Assembly: GCA_963931925.1 (NCBI GenBank)
Contig: OZ007570.1
Span: 66,147,870-66,211,869, forward strand
DNA from: Onchidella celtica
Lineage: Eukaryota > Mollusca > Gastropoda > Systellommatophora > Onchidiidae
Direction of reading: 5' to 3'
DNA: 64,000 nt
Below, piece after piece: positions 1 through 10,429 of the stretch; the stretch's first letter is position 1; the number at the start of each line of letters is the position of its first letter. Under the pieces are notes generated by a model. That model saw only the letters and a program-made list of their open reading frames with translations. It made no database searches and was not told the origin of the DNA. A program made the translations under genes and the position numbers.

Positions 1-1559
1 ACAAAGTGACCGCTGGATTTGAAAAATCAAACATAAGTTCAAACAAAAACGAAAAAAAAAAAAACCCGATCAAGATGAATATTATTAATTTATGACACCA
101 CTCGGCCGAAAAGATCCTGCACAAAAAGGTTGGTTATTATATATATATTTGAGGACACACACAAAGAAAGAAACCGAATGCAAATTTTAGCAGTATAAAG
201 ATCAACAGTGCAAAAGAACCTTTCAAATACTTTTCATCGCTGTTTTCCAATGTGTGAATCGAATGACTTGGCTCAAAGGGGGGAGGTTAGACCAAGAGTA
301 TGCAATGCGCACGAGGAAGGTGGTGGGGGGAGGGGGAAGGGGGGAGGGGGAATACATTTGCAAAATCCAGGATAAGGACTAGTTGAACGGCCCTTACAGA
401 AAGTCTTGTCGTTTACGACTGTATGAAAACTCATGAACCGGATCTCCAAAACAAATAGGCCTAAATAGATCGCAAACGGCATTCAGCCATGTACAATTTT
501 TTTTTAAAAAATACTTTAATATTTAGGCCTAAGTTCTGTACTTGTGCATGGAATTTCCTGTTTTCGTTGATGTGCAGCGATCCACGAATGTCTACTTACA
601 TTGGCTTTTTCATTTATACTGGGTGTGTGTTTGTTTTGCCGACGGCATTATGTGCACGCGGATGTAAGGACATGAATATCCTCAAAAAGAAACGGTGTGA
701 TAACAAGTGAAAACAAGACATGGCCTACAGTATTACATACTATAAACAGATTACAGAACCTCAATGCCCTGTCCTACAATGAGATCCCGTTAAACAGTCA
801 CAATTAATTGCACTGTCGACCATTTTGTATTAGGCAAAGAGTCAAAATTTTCTTTTCCGGTGTCGCGCTAACTCAACAAACTACCCAGTGGGAACACTTT
901 GCAGTTCACCGAGGCGCGATCACGGTTTAGTTGGATTCTCTCAGCTATTACGAAATACAGAGTCCTGAATTTTGTGCATGCAGTCTTACATTTATCCTGA
1001 TCCTATATATCTTGAATTTGAAGTCTGTGCACAGCACCGTTCTTTCAAAGCGGCGAATTCCTTTGATCTTTTCTCTGTTTTCAATTCCATAGGCCCCAAA
1101 CATATAGATGTTTACAGTATAATGTGTGTTCCAACATGATCTGTTACTTCTCATTTCCCTGTAGTTGATCTAAATTCCCAAACATAGTAACAATCTGCAG
1201 TGTATTGCAGTGGCGTAGCATCACGTTACGGACTTGAGGTTTGCTTTACACGTAAATGCATATATTGTTCCTTTCCTGTAAGGTAAAGTACTACAGATTA
1301 ATTACTTATCTATTGAAAAGAACCTACTAGTTATGCTAAACGGTAACATCCTATGTAAGATAAAGTTTGAAAATTAGCTAGGGTTTCCAATCTGTAATAA
1401 GTTGTGAGAAATATACATATCGATACATGACCACCCTTTCCCCTCTGAGACCCTGTCATTGCAAGAGCATGGCCTTGTAGGTTAGCCCTAAAAAGGTTGT
1501 TTTTTTTTTTTAAACAGCCAACAACTTTTCGATGTCTTCTAATGTTTTATCATCTCAGT
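1..1559. other. Non-coding stretch, no gene recognised
   Basis: AT-rich sequence with a purine-rich G tract at about 311-352. The open frames here are short, overlap on both strands and show no domain I recognise. I see no RNA gene or repeat array. Confidence 0.5.
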
Positions 1560-1920
1560 CGCTTTCTGAGTCAGATGTCTCCATTGGATTGATGACGATA
1601 TTCGGTTGAATAAAATGAGGGCCTCATTTTGCCAGTATTCTTCCTCCAACCGCAATACCTGGCCCTCGCACATGGAGAAAAATTCTGCATCGACTATTTT
1701 CAATGCTGCATGAGTTAGAGTTTGGATGTCTGACAGTTTGAAGGCCTTGTCCTCCAACGTTCCCCATCGTATTGATTTTGATCCACGATGAAAGGAATTC
1801 TGAAATTGAAAGATCTCTGACAACGCCTCTGACTCTGTGTTGGACTACCAGTGAACAATCACGAAAGTTTGTTTTTAAACTCACTTTAATCCCGTGCTGG
1901 ATATGTACCACATTTCAGTG
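1560..1920 (-). pseudogene. Tc1/mariner (IS630)-type transposase C-terminal fragment
   Basis: Reading the - strand, a frame running down from about 1823 contains WGTLEDKAFKLSDIQTLT and, about 20 residues on, LEEEYWQNE. This order (WxxL/K, a FKLSD helix, then an E/YW motif near the end) resembles the tail of DDE_3/IS630-type transposases, where it follows the last catalytic acidic residue. The upstream catalytic part is not visible. The sequence above it (to about 1911) is open only in another frame, so a frameshift is likely. The fragment stands alone, with no terminal repeats found. The family assignment rests on motif resemblance only; it could be another short relic. Confidence 0.35.
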
Positions 1921-2734
1921 GGGCTCTAACCGATGTGTTAAATTATTACAGTAAAACACCTAAATGTTTACCCTTGTCGGTGCTCTCTTCATTTATATAC
2001 CGCAAATAAACAAACTCGAAAACTACTTTAATAATTCGGAGGAAAAAAATTTGGGTTAAGGTCATCACAAATCTAAGACTTCATGCCAAATTACATTCAA
2101 ATATCATCTACGGTTGCAACGCTACGAGCAGTTTTCTGTGATCATGCCTCGGTGAACGGACTATAGCATTATTTTCTTGTCTCCAAATCTAAAAACAGCA
2201 GAACGTTTGCAAGTCGACTGGTAGGCACCGTCAAAATTTCGGGCAAATCCGAGCTGTTTGAGCGGTGGTAGGTCGCGTTAAGACCCGTGCGTCTGCTACA
2301 GCTTAAGTGTAGAGAGTAAAAGGACCCGGAATGGGGAAGGGAGGGGTAGGGGCATAGGGTAACAGTCTTGTTTATCCTCACGTCTGTTGGTGACGACGTA
2401 AACATTTGGTTTTTGGTTTGTTGTTGCGTCGAACTAATTGAATAAACGTCCTTGGCCCACGCCCATGAATGTTCTGTCTTTCAATAGCAGTAGCCAAGTT
2501 GAATACACGTTTCGTGACATCCTGTTCACAGATTGGAAGACGCTGATAGTTTGCGAGTTACTGTGAATAGATTTGTTGACGACTGGCGCAACTGACAGTT
2601 TTTTGCTTGTTTGTATCTTCTTTGCGTGTGCCTGAACTTACTTATTCATTCAATTTTATGTTTACGAGAAAACCCATAAGTAAGGGCATCTGTCCCTACT
2701 GAAGAACTTCCTTGGAATACTTAGTAATTGGGAT
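1921..2734. other. Non-coding stretch, nothing recognised
   Basis: No frame with a recognisable domain, no repeat array and no clear splice or promoter context. Confidence 0.45.
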
Positions 2735-2877
2735 GGTGCTGATGATTATAATGATGATAATGATGGTGATGATGGTGGTGGTGATGAAGATGATGATGAA
2801 GGCAATGTTGACGATGATTTTAATGATGGTGACGATGATGAAGATGATGACGATGATGATATTGAGGGCGATGACGT
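2735..2877. repeat. GAT/GATGAT-type microsatellite
   Basis: Imperfect trinucleotide tract of GAT, GAA, GGT and GAC units (gatgatggtgatgatgg and similar), about 140 bp. It is interrupted and so probably old. Confidence 0.85.
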
Positions 2878-3447
2878 TAACTTTTTAAAAAATCCTTCAA
2901 TTTGAATCGCTCTGCAATTTTTATGTCATACAAACAAATTTATGTGGGAGAAGCAAACGAAAATAGACTGACATTTGCTCGATTGTGAGGTATGACACTG
3001 ACAGAAGCAGGAGACTGAAAGGAACTGGCAGAGGGTTGAACTTGATCAAGAATAAAACGCTATGTAAATCAGTTGCGTTGCAACCTGTTTGTTTTTGTTT
3101 GGGTTTTTTTTTTTGGTTTGGTTTGGTATTTATATCAAATTTTCATTGGATAAAATAAACTGCTGAGGTCAGGCATAGCTAGGTTTCTTCCTGGTAGAAA
3201 ATAGTGTATATAACTCTTGGAAAACAGTTTCAGGGAGTGTCAGGACAATTTGAATCACAGAAACAAGCCCGGCTAGGTGAGTCTCCGGTTTTAACGTAGT
3301 GCTTGGCATCTCGCTCAGAGATATTTTTGTTTGTTTCTTTGTTTTTGGTTAATTTCTTAGCTAACACTAAGGTAAAATATTATTTCTTAAATTTCTGGCC
3401 TTAGTTTGGTATTTATTTTTTTAATTTGTTTTTATATATTTCATTGA

Positions 3448-3556
3448 TCCATTTGGGAAATTTGCCTTAGTGGCATTGCATCCCACTTACAACTGGAGCA
3501 AATGCGTCGTCGACACAAGCAGCGCAGGTCGGCGATTATTATTTGGGGGGGGGGGG
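3448..3556 (+). repeat. Dispersed module ending in a poly-G run (copy 1)
   Basis: The stretch with GGCATTGCATCCCACTTAC, then CAACTGGAGCA, then CGTCGTCGACACAAGC, then GCGCAGGTCGGCG aligns over about 100 bp with 63477-63594 in the same orientation (GACATTGCACCCAGTTAC, CAACTGGAGCA, CATCGTCGCC, GCGCCGGTCGGCG). Both copies end in a T-rich stretch followed by a run of at least 10 G. This looks like a small dispersed repeat with a G-rich tail; its class is unknown. Confidence 0.6.
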
Positions 3557-4720
3557 GGGTATCATTTTCTTTTAAGAACTTTTGCCAGGCAGCCGGCCTT
3601 GGTAATTATGGAATTCAAACCAAATAATAATAATAATAATAATAAAACTAAGAATTAAAACAAAAATTACCGAAGGGCTCCGATAGATGCAAGTTTGTTT
3701 GTTTGTTGTTGCTCTGTACATTGTAACAGCATGTGGATTTAGAGCCTGGTGAGAGAAATGCACAAAGAGCTAACATTAAATTTCGTTTTCTACTCTGCAC
3801 ACAAGTTGATTGTGCGTAATTATTGTTGACTTGTAAGTCACAAGTTTTTCTGAAGTATCCAATTCTGCACCGCTCCACTAAAAACTAAGTCCCATTTAAT
3901 TTGTTTTCGGGCACAAAATTAAAAAAAACTGATTAAAAAGATTATTTTAAAAAAAAAACAGGTGATAAAATTCACCCCATTCATCCTCTTCAATTTTTAA
4001 AATTTTTTTCGGCTTTTGCTGTTTTTCCGAAATTTTCATCTGTAGCAGTTGAAGTGTTTTTAAAGCACTGTATAGGGGGGCATACATCAATTTTATTCGA
4101 CCGCTCCCCAACGAAACGCAACTGGCACAACTGCTGTCAATGAAATAAAACACGGGATCCGTTGAATAATGGAAACGAGAGCTTTAGTACAAATGAGAAT
4201 AAGAAATCCACAGAACTTCTAGGTCTTCAGTCACGGCTACTTCAGGATACTAACTACGCTCTCTCACATTTGCACTCCTCTCATATATATAATAATCATT
4301 CCCATAGGGCTTTCCAGAATACACATGACCACATATTCCATTCTTCTCTCTACTGACCCATAAATCGGCCACTAAGATATTAACATGTCTTTGCGAAACA
4401 TTTTCCCAAATGTCGAGAGAGTTATGGAACAAACTACACACGAACGGTACAGGTCAAACCTAGGTCAGCGACCCAGTTAGTGAACAAAGTAGTAATGGGG
4501 GCGGGGTGAAAGAAACTCACCCTTAAGCATCAACGCAAAGAGGGGCGAGGGGCGGGTGTTAGACGCTGCCCCATCTTCCACCAGTAAAAGATAGGTCAGA
4601 TTTTATTTCCCACGCGGTTCTCGCAACAATCAACACAGACGACACAATGCAACATGCACTTGACTGGAAGGCATACAATTATCTTGCTCAGTTCTAAATT
4701 TAGCCCACAGCTTTCCTTGT
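3557..4720. other. Non-coding stretch with an AAT microsatellite
   Basis: Contains a short (AAT)n run at about 3625-3646. Otherwise there are no genes or repeats I can support up to the direct repeat that flanks the transposon at 4730. Confidence 0.45.
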
Positions 4721-4734
4721 TTTCGATGAGGAAA

Positions 4735-5215
4735 TGCATAGATAGGGAAGGTATATATCCCCTACATAATGCACTTTGCACAGGTAGCGTAGGGAAGGTA
4801 TCATATCCCCTACATAATGCACTTTGCACAGATAGCGTAGGGAAGGTATCATATCCCCTACATAATGCACTTTGCACAGGTAGCGTAGGGAAGGTATCAT
4901 ATCCCCTACATAATGCACTTTGCACAGATAGCGTAGGGAAGGTATCATATCCCCTACATAATGCACTTTGCACAGGTAGCGTAGGGAAGGTATCATATCC
5001 CCTACATAATGCACTTTGCACAGGTAGCGTAGGGAAGGTATCATATCCCCTACATAATGCACTTTGCACAGGTAGCGTAGGGAAGGTATCATATCCCCTA
5101 CATAATGCACTTTGCACAGGTAGCGTAGGGAAGGTATCATATCCCCTACATAATGCACTTTGCACAGGTAGCGTAGGGAAGGTATCATATCCCCTACATA
5201 ATGCACTTTGCATAG
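4735..5215. repeat. 48-bp tandem array, 10 copies
   Basis: The core TACATAATGCACTTTGCA starts at 4763, 4811, 4859, 4907, 4955, 5003, 5051, 5099, 5147 and 5195, a period of exactly 48 bp. Copies are nearly identical, differing mainly as CAGGTAGC or CAGATAGC. Because 48 is divisible by 3, frames stay open on both strands and give 16-residue repeat translations; these are not genes. Each unit carries GTAGGG and CCCTAC in opposite orientation around GTATCATAT, so it can fold on itself. The first unit grows directly out of the element's left terminus. Confidence 0.95.
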
Positions 5216-5440
5216 GCAAGGAAGATACCCCCTGCCAATGCAACCCCTCTTTGCAAAGGGCTTAGGTAGGGAAGATAGTTCTTGTCTATTCACTTAGCTT
5301 AGGTGCCCTAGGGAAATTGTTTTTGTCTCTGCATGTTTCTTTGGTCGAAAAGATATTTCGTGTATAACACTTTGCTTAGGTAGGGGATATTCCTTTCTTT
5401 TTGTGCTTTGCCTAGGTGGGGGCAATATTTTCCATGAATT
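5216..5440. repeat. Degenerate continuation of the 48-bp array
   Basis: Successive lines keep the TAGG(TA)GGGAAGATA and TTTGC(A)TAGG words (for example around 5220, 5265, 5310, 5380 and 5415) with growing divergence and no fixed period. This suggests an older flank of the same array inside element 1. Confidence 0.6.
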
Positions 5441-7034
5441 TGCATGACAGAAACAATATTATGTTATTTGCACATAAAGCATCACAAAATAAAGACAAAG
5501 GGCCTACATCAAAATGTCTTCCTCATTCTTGAAATGAATATCTCCAATACGAATGCAAAGGGCAAACCAGTGCGGTACTTTTGGGTGCGTTTTCTCAAGA
5601 ATTTGGTACTTAAGCCCGATTTCGCTAGATCCATTTACAAGAAAGGCCATTCACATGTTCTTCCAACGTTGTAACTGATAGGCTCAAAACCCAAGCCAAA
5701 AAGAGTTTGAGTTAATAAAGGAAAGAAAGTAAGAACACAGAGGCATGAGAGGGGGCCAACAGCACTATGCTGAGGCCCCCGAGAAACAAAAGGATCTCAA
5801 GGCACAGGGGCATGAGGGAACCGGGCCATGAAAAATGAATAAAACTGATTCCAAAGTATGGACCACACGTACAGAGAAGCCAAATGCAAACAGTGTCACT
5901 TATTTCTCCACACGAACTGTCATTTAATGCTGGAAGCCTGTTAATCTTTTGATATTCAAAGACCCTTTGTAATTAGATAACTTGCAGGTCAATTTCCTAA
6001 AAATGTGGAAAAAAGGGGATTTTGTCTAAAAAAAAAACCTGAAACATTACGCATCAATAGATCGCCTTAAAAAGAATGAGATTTGAGAAAAGACTAGAAA
6101 GTAGGAAGAGATCTAAATGCACAATCAGAATTCTTCCACAGACAAAATCATTGATGTTTTCAACAACAGCGATTTTCTTTTTCCTGCTGAAATTTCCACA
6201 ATTATACCATAGGCCTACAGTCTGCAAGTTACAGTGGAGGTAATTCTTTAATGTGGATCCAGAACGATAACACGCGCGCACACAGATAGTCCCCCATTAT
6301 ACATAAATAAATAAATAAATAAATAAATAACAAACAACAACAACAACAAAACTACAGGTTTATCTCTACCCCTTCATTAATTTCAATAGCCACAGAACTC
6401 TGTATCTATAACCATATTGGTCCTATATTTTTCTATGACCTGTACAGGCACCGTAGTTTCCACCATGAAAAGAAAGAAAGACAGAAACCTATTGTTTGAT
6501 TTGCGAAACATATCGCTTATCCTGAGGTCACTAATATAATGAAAGGTTCAAATAACAGACAGTTGATTCAGGTACCACATAATAAAACAAACAAACAGAA
6601 AAATCATTTTCTTAAACTCCTCTTAATTTTTCTACTTACCATTTTCTTAAGGAAGTGCGTTGGTAGGGAAGATATTCCTTATATATGTATTATCTAATTT
6701 GTATAATTAGGGAACTTGTCCTTTCCATAAAGCAAGACAAGACCAAGACAAAGGGCTTACATCAAAATATCTTCCCCATGCTTCAATATCTCCACTACGA
6801 ATGCAAAGATCAAACTAGTACAAAGAAAGTATCCTCACCCCTCACTCACACCATCCCATATGAAGGATTCACTAGTCCATTCGAAGGGCACGCACTGGAT
6901 ATATGATTATTGTGTGAATGATATATCTTCCCTACTTATACAAATCACATAAATAGGTAATAATATTATTGTTTCTGCCATGGAAATTAAATTCATGGAA
7001 AATAGCTCCCATGTTGCCTCCACCAAGGCAAGAC

Positions 7035-7190
7035 ACATATCTTCCCTACCTATGCACTTTGCACATACTATAGGTTCTGCATAGGCATGGGATATCTTCC
7101 TTACTTATGCAAAGTGCATAGGCAGGGGATACCTCCCTACGTATGCAAAGTGCATAGATAGGGAATAACTATCTTCCCTACCTATGCACT
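7035..7190. repeat. Inverted-orientation units of the element 1 array
   Basis: ATCTTCCCTACCTATGCAC, TATGCAAAGTGCATAGGCAG and related words repeat here on the strand opposite to the 48-bp array, running into the right terminus. They form self-complementary pairs (TGCAAAGTGCATAG with CTATGCACTTTGCA). Confidence 0.7.
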
Positions 7191-7202
7191 TCCTTTCGGT
7201 GA

Positions 7203-7860
7203 AGGTCGTGACCTCACGGAATCCGAGGAAGTTGGTAATCGTTAAGAAAAGCACAAAGTGCCGCGGCAACACCGAGCATAGGATCGGTAGCTCGAACTGT
7301 TCTTGCTTCAAAGATACTAGATTGATAAGATCAGACACTCCCTTCTTCGGGCCTCTTAAAATAGCGTTTACATCCGGTCACGGGCACCGCCCACTCTTGG
7401 CGCGCAGAGCCAGCGCTTCGCACAATGGATTTGCATCTTATTATTATAAAAGTGAACTTTGGAGGCTATGTTAGCCTACTCCTCCGTTAATACTTAGCCC
7501 ACACGCTTCAAATTTTACACACGTCCACATTATCTACATACCCAGGTTTTCGTCACACAAAACATACGAAAACTCCTGTCCCCGAATTTATCAAAGTAGA
7601 TTTTTTCGGTCATCCTATTTTAATTCACCATTTTGAGTGAACCGGAAGAATGATACCATTGTCAAGGAACCGGAAGAGCGATCTGATTTTCAAAACGAGC
7701 ACGGTTTGACGCGTCGACTGAAAGGGGAAGTTTGGTTCCGCGCCAAGAAACGAAACCGTTCGTAGAACGGGTAATTAAATAAAATAATTCTGTAAGAAAT
7801 TGTGGTGTATAGTAAGTTCTATTAGTCATAGCTTGGAATCCAACTGCCGTTTTAATGTAC
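7203..7860. other. Non-coding stretch, nothing recognised
   Basis: No domain-bearing frame and no repeat. The strand and frame of the 155-aa open frame to the right do not suggest a gene. Confidence 0.4.
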
Positions 7861-7880
7861 CCTAGATCTAGATATAGGGA

Positions 7881-7938
7881 GAATGCGCATGACGTCACAG
7901 AGTTTTTGTTTTGTACTTCCGCCAAACAAGATGGCCGG
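7881..7938 (+). promoter_or_regulatory. Candidate promoter: CRE plus YY1-like site
   Basis: A perfect palindromic CRE, TGACGTCA, lies at 7890-7897. It is followed by CAAGATGGCCGG (7927-7938), which resembles the YY1/initiator-type site often found at animal transcription starts, about 50 bp before the ATG at 7986. GAATGCGCAT (7881-7890) recurs inverted at 8213-8222. No TATA box is obvious. The pairing with a THAP-like coding start makes a promoter plausible, but that is inference. Confidence 0.4.
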
Positions 7939-7985
7939 TGGATCAGCTGATGAGTGTAACTTCGAGATGTGTCTAAGCAGTTAAA

Positions 7986-8294
7986 ATGCCTGCTGGTTGC
8001 ATTGCAGTTGACTGTTGTGACAGGGGTGGAAAGGATGTATCCAAACTGGTCCGATTCCCTACCATCCGTGTAAACAAGAGAAAGGAAGTGAAAGAATTGA
8101 CCGAACGTCTCCCATGTGCGTATACACACGTGTCATTGTTTACCGTAGTGAACTCGCCGCCGATTGGTTCGCGACGCCTTAGGTGGGTCCGGACAGACAA
8201 GATGGTGGATATGCGCATTCTACCTAAAGGGTTGCGCTTAGTACATGGAAAATTTGCAAGATATATCTTGCGCGGGTCTGCTAGTAGAAAATAA
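7986..8294 (+). CDS. Possible THAP-domain first exon
   Basis: The frame opens MPAGCIAVDCCDRGGKDVSK and continues through LVRFPTIRVNKRKEVKELTE. THAP zinc fingers (DNA-binding, C-x2-4-C-x35-50-C-x2-H) begin with a short M-P/V lead, C-x(4)-C, an N/D-R pair and an F-P before a basic R-R/K-K/E-W helix. The first half of that pattern is here (C5, C10, D12-R13, F-P at 24-25, KRKE). The distal C-x2-H and the AVPTIF box are not visible in frame, so a downstream exon is needed or the copy is broken. THAP domains occur in host regulators and in P-element-type transposases, so it may be a transposon exon; another THAP transposase copy lies at 40846-42404. The end given is simply the frame's stop. Confidence 0.35.
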   Translation: MPAGCIAVDCCDRGGKDVSKLVRFPTIRVNKRKEVKELTERLPCAYTHVSLFTVVNSPPIGSRRLRWVRTDKMVDMRILPKGLRLVHGKFARYILRGSASRK

Positions 8295-8399
8295 GATACA
8301 ACACCGGCCGGTTTCGCTTCCAGAGGCAGCCCCACCGTCAAAATATTTTGAAATATGTAGTATGTAATTGATAAAGAATTTTTTCTATAAAGCAAGGCT

Positions 8400-9110
8400 A
8401 AAAAGGGCGGGTGAAGGAAGGAAAAACAGAGAGAGACAGATTTTTCACGAGATGGCATATTCATAGATCTAGCAATTATTTTGCTTGCGGCTTCCTCGGC
8501 CTCGCTTGCGACGTTATTTTTAGCCTACCGACTGCCCTTGGGACTCGACTGCTAGCGATTGTACTGCCACGCGCCTCTGGTGCAACGGTTGATGTGATTC
8601 TCGATGATAATCTATTTTTTCGTGAATTTGGAGAAGAAAAGAAGAGGTGGAAGAACGAGAAGAAGGAAAATCCATGGTTAGTCTGTTATTGTTAAAGGGA
8701 AGTCCTTGAACGTTTCACAGTTCCCGCTATTGTTAATTTTCTTACTTGCATTTGCTGCTGGGAGATAGGGCGCGCGAGTTACGTCATGAACGGAAAATCC
8801 AGCCTCTGTCCCATGCTATTCTAAAAATAAACTAGATGTATCTTAGATATGATGGTCAATTATTAAACGATTGTGACATTGCTACTTCATTTAAAAAGGC
8901 AAAAAATAGCCAGAGGTTTCCCTACAACGAACTACTTTATAATTACAAAGTGAGAGACTTTCAGCAAGGTCTAGGGTGAGAGCTGAACACTGAACAAAAC
9001 TCGGTATTTTCTCTATTCGGCATTGTAAAACATGCAGCTGTTTACATCTCTCACGCTGACGCCACTGGGTGGTGCTGCCAAACTCATAGGCCTACACGCG
9101 AAAACTAGGA
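8400..9110. repeat. Dispersed repeat, inverted partner at 50330-51060
   Basis: The reverse complement of 50330-51060 aligns along this whole stretch: the FGEEK-coding A/G-rich part (8620-8676), the GGTTAGT...TTATT...TTAAAGG part, GAAAATCCAGCCTC near 8800, and AGGGTGAGAGCTGAACA at 8976-8992. By eye it is about 75-80% identical. It holds an exon-like segment described separately. Confidence 0.75.
8531..8676 (+). pseudogene. Exon-like segment, degenerate copy
   Basis: This segment encodes a hydrophobic stretch, then GATVDVILDDNLFFREFGEE and a K/E-rich tail, ending before GTTAGT. The paralogue at 50943-50797 (- strand) has the same plan with consensus splice sites. Here the acceptor AG is lost (TACCG precedes) and one A is missing from an A run, so it is 146 rather than 147 nt and shifts out of phase. 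No known family recognised. Confidence 0.35.
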
Positions 9111-9456
9111 GCTAGCTTAATGTGTCTTGTCACTCGAGTATCTTTCCTTGCCTTGTCTTCGCTGCTTACCTACAGCAGTTCTGGTAATCTGACAGGTTAG
9201 GACACTCCTAAAGGTCTGCTTACTTGATTACTTTTTGTAGGTGTTCCACTGTGAAACAATGGTGCCACTTTTTGAAGGGGCCTTTAACTGGTGTTAGCCA
9301 AACAAAACCCTTCCATGGGAATCTGACGGCAGTTGTCGGTCAGATGGTACAATGTTCATATTGCAGGTGGGCCTGGTAATAAGTGGTGTATCTAATTTTC
9401 TTGTAAATTTTGGCCATGGCTTCATGTTCTGTGCTTTTATTTCACCTATTTCACAG

Positions 9457-9491
9457 GTCGGGAAACATAGCTAAAGAAACAAGCAAACACC
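9457..9491 (+). other. 5' UTR part of dermatopontin-like gene 1 exon
   Basis: The exon start is inferred from a pyrimidine-rich tract and acceptor, ATTTCACAG, ending at 9456. The sequence after it (GTCGGGAAACATAG...AACACC then ATG) closely matches the same position in gene 3 (GTTGAGAAACATCG...AACACC then ATG, 63965) and in gene 2. The gene therefore has at least one upstream non-coding exon, which I could not place in 9110-9456. Confidence 0.65.
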
Positions 9492-9708
9492 ATGCCCGTA
9501 TCCGCCTTCAGTGTCGTCTGCCTGCTGATGGTCCTGTTGGCTGTGACGAACGCTGTCTATATCAATTACTATGACGAGGAAGCGACTATGGAATGCCGAA
9601 ATGACGAACATATGTACTTCATTAGCAGCGTACACCACAATCGCCATGAAGACAGAAGGTGGAAGTTCTACTGCCGTAGGGCAAACATGGGGTCGTGTTC
9701 CTGGTCAG
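9492..9708 (+). CDS. Dermatopontin-like gene 1, exon 1
   Basis: First coding exon of a small secreted protein (176 aa with exon 2). Dermatopontin-family proteins act in the extracellular matrix or haemolymph; invertebrate members include hemagglutinin/amebocyte aggregation factors and shell-matrix proteins. Residues 1-21 form a signal peptide (SVVCLLMVLLAVTNA). The mature part has a YINYYDEE start, C35, then HEDRRWKFYC (family D-R-x-W-x-F motif), C61 and C69. The exon ends TCAG with donor GTATGT at 9709, splitting the glycine codon (phase 1). The start is chosen because MPVSA is conserved in gene 2 and the upstream acceptor is 35 nt away. The intron start is alignable with those of gene 2 and the 24-kb pseudogene. 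Confidence 0.9.
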
Positions 9709-10012
9709 GTATGTTGGCTCTTCATACACTCTGCAACTTTCTATTGTGTCATTACTGTATCCATATCCAAACCTACTACAACGCACTGGCATTTTCCATA
9801 AACGTTACCAGTATTTCGCGTTTGATCCCAGTCATGGCCTGGTTTAATTTCTTGTTTCTATTAAAAAATAACAAAAAGAAAAATGATGAAACAACGAAAT
9901 CTTTGTATGTAACAGAACAGTTTATCGCTCTTCCTCAATATCATGTGAACTTTCTTATGAATGTCAGAATTTGCTTCACGTTTACAGTCCACGTCTGTCC
10001 CAGTGTGATAGT

Positions 10013-10429
10013 ATATGTGAGTGTGCACGAGAAAACCCACAATAAGTCGGCAACATGACATTTTGAGTTCTGTACACATAATAAAAGTCAAGACATTTCT
10101 CATAAATTGAAGTCAGTGACCCCCATAAAACAAGGTTTTGAGAAAACGGCATTTAATCCTAAAAGTGGCAATAGCTAATTGACCCATTAATATTGGAGTG
10201 ATTGCTGTTAGGAGACCGTAGTCTAATAATTAAGCCTTTATAGAGATCATAGTGAATAGTGTTCACTGCTCGTCTACAGTTTACCCTGTAACATGCCACG
10301 GTCCCCTAAACAACAGCCAAGTAGGAAGTTTGTGACGGACCCATTATTTTCACTTCAAAGACGTTTTTCTCAAAATCAGCTCTGTCGACATAATATTTAT
10401 TGTGGGTTTTCTCATGCACACTCACATAT
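10013..10429. repeat. Inverted-repeat element inside gene 1 intron
   Basis: ATATGTGAGTGTGCACGAGA...CCCACAATAA at 10013-10045 is the inverse complement of 10397-10429, with one mismatch (CACGAG versus CATGAG). Weaker pairing continues inward to about 10071 and 10365. It is a MITE-like foldback of about 417 bp. I see no convincing target duplication outside the arms. Confidence 0.7.

Larger units (their letters stand above)
4730..7193. mobile_element. Non-autonomous TIR element 1 (GGAA-TG termini, 9-bp target duplication)
   Basis: The left end reads GGAAATGCATAGATAGGGAA. The reverse complement of the right end reads GGAAGTGCATAGGTAGGGAA, giving inverted termini of about 30 bp with three mismatches in the first 20. 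They are flanked by TTTCGATGA (4721-4729) and TTTCGGTGA (7194-7202), a 9-bp direct repeat with one mismatch. The interior has a 10-copy 48-bp array beside the left end and degenerate units of the same sequence on the opposite strand beside the right end (7035-7190). It also has a direct duplication (about 5490-5560 and 6745-6815) and an (AAAT)n run at 6302-6330. There is no transposase. A 9-bp duplication is typical of Mutator-like elements and also allowed for Merlin; the superfamily is inferred. Confidence 0.75.

Noticed and set aside
4735-5215. CRISPR-like regular array
   Set aside because: Units are contiguous without unique spacers and the genome is eukaryotic; it is a minisatellite inside a transposon.
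4596-5293. Three long overlapping frames of about 200 codons on both strands
   Set aside because: They are by-products of the 48-bp repeat (divisible by 3, no stops), with 16-residue repeats in several frames; not genes.
9492-10058. 188-residue single-exon reading of gene 1
   Set aside because: After TGGTCAG the reading enters an intron; the consensus donor, the second exon at 13222 and gene 2 all support the spliced 176-residue product.
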